The notes beneath the pieces are model-generated. The model was not told the DNA's origin. It searched no databases and saw only the letters and a program-made list of their open reading frames with translations. A program made the position numbers and the translations under genes. From Myxococcales bacterium (GTDB lineage: Bacteria; Myxococcota_A; Polyangia; Polyangiales; JADJMO01), in assembly GCA_021783935.1 (NCBI GenBank), contig JAJXTK010000221.1:1-9185 (forward strand): a DNA stretch of 9,185 nucleotides, given 5' to 3'. Positions 6,397 through 9,185 of the stretch are shown here, piece after piece; positions within the stretch are counted from its first letter, which is position 1, and each line of letters begins with the position of its first letter.

Positions 6397-7262
6397 CCGT
6401 CGGGCTCGCCTTCGCGTGCGCAGACGCGATCGCCTGCGCCGGCGCGCCCGCGCCGAAGCCGCCCGCGCCGCCCACCGCCTCCTCGCCCGCCAAGGCTGCG
6501 CCCCAGAGCGGCGCGCTCTTCGCGTCGGTGCGCGACGCGCTCTTGCCGATCGGCTGCTACGACGCCGGCAAGCGCGCGTGGGGCGCGGGCGCCGCGTGCA
6601 CCTCGCTCGTGCCGAAGGGGGCGCGCGTCGCGCTGGAGGCAGGGGCGCCCCGCGCGATCGTCGGCGACGAAGCGCCCGACCTCGGCTGCGATCTCGGCCC
6701 ATTGCTGCGCACCGACGGGCCGTCGATGGGCTACGCCGCTTGGCCGCTCGACCTGCGCGCGACGGTGCGGCTCGAGCCGCCGCGGCGCGGGCTCGAGCGG
6801 CCGCCGCCGCTCTCGGCCGAGGACGGCGCCAAGATCGCCGCGCAGCTGAAGGGCCCGGACGCGCCCGGCGTCGAGCCGCTCGAGGGCTCGGTCGTGGCGA
6901 CGCTCGATCTCGACGGCGACGGCAAGGACGATCGCGTGCTCGTCGTGCACCTGGCGCCCGCGGCGCCGCACGCGCGCTTCGGCTTCGTCGGCGCGCTGTT
7001 CGTCGCGCGGTCGGCCGCCGGCCGCGTCGACCTCGTGACCGCCGAAGAGGGGGCCGAGCTCGAGCTTCGGGGCACGCTCGACGTCGATCGCGACGGCGTC
7101 CGCGAGCTCTGGTGGCGCGCGAGCGTATGTGAGGACGACGGGCCGAGCGAGACGCTGAGCGAAGGGCTCGCGCACCTCGCGAGCGACCGCGTCGAGCGCG
7201 TCGGCGAGGTCGTGGTGGGAGGCCAGGGGACGTGCGCGTCCGACTGGCTCGAGAGCCCGTAG
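6375..7262 (+). CDS. Putative lipoprotein with DxDxDG repeat-like motifs, function unknown
   Basis: The 295-residue product begins MSSKRLF with a short hydrophobic segment and an IAC-type site at Cys21 (Cys15 also possible), then a Pro/Ala-rich tether to about residue 45. This pattern indicates export and probable lipidation. The rest is predicted soluble, with a few scattered cysteines (IGCYD, GAACT, LGCDLG, SVCED, GTCAS). Two segments, DLDGDGKDD (about residues 178-186) and DVDRDGVRE (about 236-244), look like the calcium-binding loops of FG-GAP/VCBS-type repeats, each following a beta-strand-like stretch (VVATL, RGTL). I recognise no catalytic family. The long open frame extending upstream of 6375 is antisense to the hydrolase and is not part of this gene. 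The gene is divergent from the hydrolase lipoprotein and its stop lies 2 bp from the photolyase stop, so the two transcripts must overlap at their 3' ends. Confidence 0.75.
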   Translation: MSSKRLFAVGLAFACADAIACAGAPAPKPPAPPTASSPAKAAPQSGALFASVRDALLPIGCYDAGKRAWGAGAACTSLVPKGARVALEAGAPRAIVGDEAPDLGCDLGPLLRTDGPSMGYAAWPLDLRATVRLEPPRRGLERPPPLSAEDGAKIAAQLKGPDAPGVEPLEGSVVATLDLDGDGKDDRVLVVHLAPAAPHARFGFVGALFVARSAAGRVDLVTAEEGAELELRGTLDVDRDGVRELWWRASVCEDDGPSETLSEGLAHLASDRVERVGEVVVGGQGTCASDWLESP

Positions 7263-7264
7263 GC

Positions 7265-8668
7265 TCACTCGAGCAAGCTCGGCTGCCGCACGCTGCGCAC
7301 GTAGGCATCGACGTCGAAGCGCTTCTTGAGCGCGCCGAGCCCCATCGGCCGCACCTTCCCGAAAACGGGCCGCTCGGGGAAGGGCTGATCGTGCAGGCCG
7401 AAGCACCAGCCGACGCCGGCGTAGGTGTTCGGATCGCGCCCGTCGAGCGCGTAGCGGTCCATCGCGCGACGCGCGAAGTCGAAGGCGAGGCGCGGCTCGG
7501 GCAGCAGCACGAGCAGGCGCTTGCCCCAGTACATGCGCATCACGTTGTGGATGCGCCCTCGCTCCAAGAGCTGCCGCTGCGCCGCGTCCCACACCGGATC
7601 GCGGCTCTCTGCGCGCTCGAGGGCCTCGACGCCGGCGGCCTCGGGGCGGGCGTCGGCGGCGTGCGCCTCGAGCGTGGCGCGCGCCCAGGCGGGCACCCCT
7701 TCCCACGCGGCGTGCCGCACCTCGCGCGCGGCGTGGTTGAAGGCGAGCGCTCGGCGGACGATCAGCTGCTCGAGGAAGGGGGCGCGCGCCGCCTCGGCGA
7801 GCGCCTCGCGCGCCGCGATCGCGCACCGGCGCGCGGAGATCGCGCCGAAATGCAGGTACGGCGACAGGCCGCTGGTCTGGTCGGCGAGCACGTCGTCGCG
7901 CGCCTCGGCGTAGTGGCGCCCCTGGCGGGCGAGGAAGTCGCGCAGGCGCGCCTCGGCCGCGCGCGCGCCGCCGGGGCGATCGGCGATCGGACGCACGGCG
8001 TGATCGACGTCGCACGCGGCGACGGCCCCCTCGAGGTCGGCCCGCGCGAGGTCCTGCGGCTCGAAGGGCCAATCGATCTCGGCGCGGCGGCGCGGCTCGA
8101 TCTCGGTCACCGGCGCGAGGTGCTCGTCGAGCAGGCGCGCGAGCTTCGGGCGGAGCGTGCGCGCCGCGACCTCGTGCGCGGGCAGGCGCGCGAGCGGCAC
8201 GATCGCGAGGTCGTCGACCGTGAGGTAGGCGCACGCGCAGCGCGCGGCCGCGCGCGCGTTCTGGGTCGGAAAGACGAAGCTCGGGTGCTCGTCGCTCACG
8301 ACCAGCGCGGCGCGCGCGAAGACCTTGGCCGCGACGCCGCGCGCCTCGGTGGCCGTGCGCGGGAGGAAGAAGCCATGCGCGATGCCGCGCCCCTCGAGGG
8401 CGAGCGCGCTGTCCCGCGCGCACGCGAGCGAGAAGGCGTGGAAGCGATCGCTCGCGAAGGGGTAGTCGGGGCGCAGCGCCTCGTAGACGACGACCGGGAG
8501 ATCGAGCTCGTTCGCGCGCGCGACGGCGAGCTCGAGCGCCGGATTGTCGACCGCGCGGCGCGCCGCCTGGCACCAGTAGACGACGTAGTCGCCGCGCCGC
8601 GCGGGGCGATCGTTCCAGGCCCGCACGCGCGGGTCGTCGTCGCGCACGTTCGCGGTCTTGGGGCTCAC
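7265..8668 (-). CDS. phr: Class II CPD photolyase (deoxyribodipyrimidine photo-lyase)
   Basis: The 467-residue product has the usual length of class II photolyases, FAD enzymes that split cyclobutane pyrimidine dimers with blue light. An N-terminal alpha/beta photolyase domain (about 20-160, with DYVVYW and LPVVVYEALRPDY) precedes the helical FAD domain. That domain has SPYLHFG (269-275), DPVWDAAQ (Trp360), RMYWGK (Trp381) and DGRDPN (409-414), with GWCFGLHD (Trp421) and ERPVFGKVR near the end. These are class II signatures. The GTG start at 8668 overlaps the upstream stop as GTGA. A GGAGAGG ribosome site (8677-8671) lies two bases before it, so translational coupling is likely. Two aromatic positions differ from what I recall of the Methanosarcina mazei enzyme: Leu388 where it has a tryptophan, and Phe430 where it has Trp431. 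The family is firm; full activity is not proven by sequence. Confidence 0.93.
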   Translation of the reverse strand: MSPKTANVRDDDPRVRAWNDRPARRGDYVVYWCQAARRAVDNPALELAVARANELDLPVVVYEALRPDYPFASDRFHAFSLACARDSALALEGRGIAHGFFLPRTATEARGVAAKVFARAALVVSDEHPSFVFPTQNARAAARCACAYLTVDDLAIVPLARLPAHEVAARTLRPKLARLLDEHLAPVTEIEPRRRAEIDWPFEPQDLARADLEGAVAACDVDHAVRPIADRPGGARAAEARLRDFLARQGRHYAEARDDVLADQTSGLSPYLHFGAISARRCAIAAREALAEAARAPFLEQLIVRRALAFNHAAREVRHAAWEGVPAWARATLEAHAADARPEAAGVEALERAESRDPVWDAAQRQLLERGRIHNVMRMYWGKRLLVLLPEPRLAFDFARRAMDRYALDGRDPNTYAGVGWCFGLHDQPFPERPVFGKVRPMGLGALKKRFDVDAYVRSVRQPSLLE

Positions 8669-9185
8669 GGCGCCTCTCCGACCGCGACGATCGCGTCGTC
8701 GACCACGACGGCGCGCGCGAGCGGCGCAGAGGCCCGCGCGCCCGGCCAGACCACCACGTCGCGCAGCGCCCCCGCTCCTTCCACGGTGGACCCCGCGCCG
8801 ACCACCGCGCGCTCGAGCGTGACCGCGCCAGCGACGCGCGCCCCCTCGAGCACCAGCGACGCGCGATCGCGCAGCTGCGCCAGGTTCGCGGCCAAGTAGC
8901 TCGCGACGTCGCCGATGTCGTGCCAGCCGCCGCGCCACTCGACGGCCCGCAGCGTGAGCCCTCGCGCGAGCGCCGGCAGATACACGTCGCCGACGAGGCA
9001 GCCGAGCGCCGGGGCGCGCTCGACGAGCGAGCGATCGAGCACGTGCACCGCCGAGAAGAGCGCGCCGAACGCCTCGTCGCCGAGCGCGTCGAAGCGCTGC
9101 GCCCGCAGCCGCACGACGCGCCCGTCGGCCGCGACGCCGACGTTGCCGTGGCCCGGCGCGCCGACGTCGTGGATCGCCAGCGCCG
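8665..9185 (-). CDS. Sugar-1-phosphate nucleotidyltransferase, C-terminal part (5' end outside window)
   Basis: The frame is open to the window edge and ends in TGA at 8667-8665, so 172 C-terminal residues are visible. The reading starts ALAIHDVGAPGHGNVGV and continues through an ADGRV turn, FSAVHVLDRSLVERAP, a GDVYLPALARG helix and GGWHDIGDVASYLAANL. This is the end of the Rossmann-like core of NDP-sugar pyrophosphorylases, such as mannose-1-phosphate guanylyltransferase or MurU-like uridylyltransferases. The last 50 or so residues (GARVAGAVTLERAVVGAGSTVEG...) form short left-handed beta-helix turns. The catalytic N-terminal glycine-rich loop is not in the window, so base and sugar specificity cannot be assigned. 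Its stop overlaps the photolyase GTG by GTGA, indicating a shared transcript. A possible internal GTG at 9114 is not the start, because homologous sequence continues upstream. Confidence 0.85.
   Translation of the reverse strand, partial: ALAIHDVGAPGHGNVGVAADGRVVRLRAQRFDALGDEAFGALFSAVHVLDRSLVERAPALGCLVGDVYLPALARGLTLRAVEWRGGWHDIGDVASYLAANLAQLRDRASLVLEGARVAGAVTLERAVVGAGSTVEGAGALRDVVVWPGARASAPLARAVVVDDAIVAVGEAP

Noticed and set aside
6360..8573. Minus-strand open frame continuing upstream of the hydrolase
   Set aside because: It is low-complexity Arg/Ala-rich text antisense to the 6375 gene and out of frame with the photolyase; no start or domain supports it.
7232..8899. Long plus-strand frame opposite the photolyase
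   Set aside because: The minus strand carries unmistakable class II photolyase motifs; this frame is its GC-driven shadow.

Overview
The window is very GC-rich DNA with strong third-position GC bias. It carries three predicted lipoproteins, one of them a cysteine-rich protein on a Thr/Asp/Ser/Gly tether. Together these suggest a member of the Myxococcota (Polyangia-like). That is an inference from style, because no phylogenetic marker protein is present. The first ten bases equal the 3' end of the standard Illumina adapter, so position 1 is probably a contig end.

Layout. 102-1682 (+) encodes a polytopic membrane glycosyltransferase of the GT-C/GT39 type. It converges, across a stem-loop, on a small cysteine-rich lipoprotein (1761-2312, -). 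The stretch 2313-3146 is an RNA block: the small SRP RNA on the minus strand (about 2562-2655), then tRNA-Ser(CGA) and tRNA-Ser(GGA) on the plus strand, with candidate promoters and hairpins between them. 3147-6302 (-) encodes a large lipoprotein serine hydrolase of the prolyl-oligopeptidase/esterase type with a visible Ser-Asp-His triad. It is transcribed divergently from a small putative lipoprotein carrying calcium-loop-like DxDxDG motifs (6375-7262, +). That gene ends 2 bp from the stop codon of a class II CPD photolyase (7265-8668, -). The photolyase start overlaps the stop of a sugar-nucleotide transferase (8665-9185, -), whose 5' end lies outside the window.

How the genes work together. 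The SRP RNA serves membrane targeting and the serine tRNAs serve translation. The three lipoproteins and the membrane glycosyltransferase point to envelope functions. The photolyase repairs UV damage and looks translationally coupled to the nucleotidyltransferase. I see no defence system, CRISPR array, insertion sequence, prophage or biosynthetic cluster. The region looks like ordinary chromosomal housekeeping and lineage-specific genes. The most checkable oddities are the altered tryptophan positions in the photolyase, the possible structure around the 6375 start, the twin GTTG/CAAC elements at the tRNA promoter and the adapter remnant.
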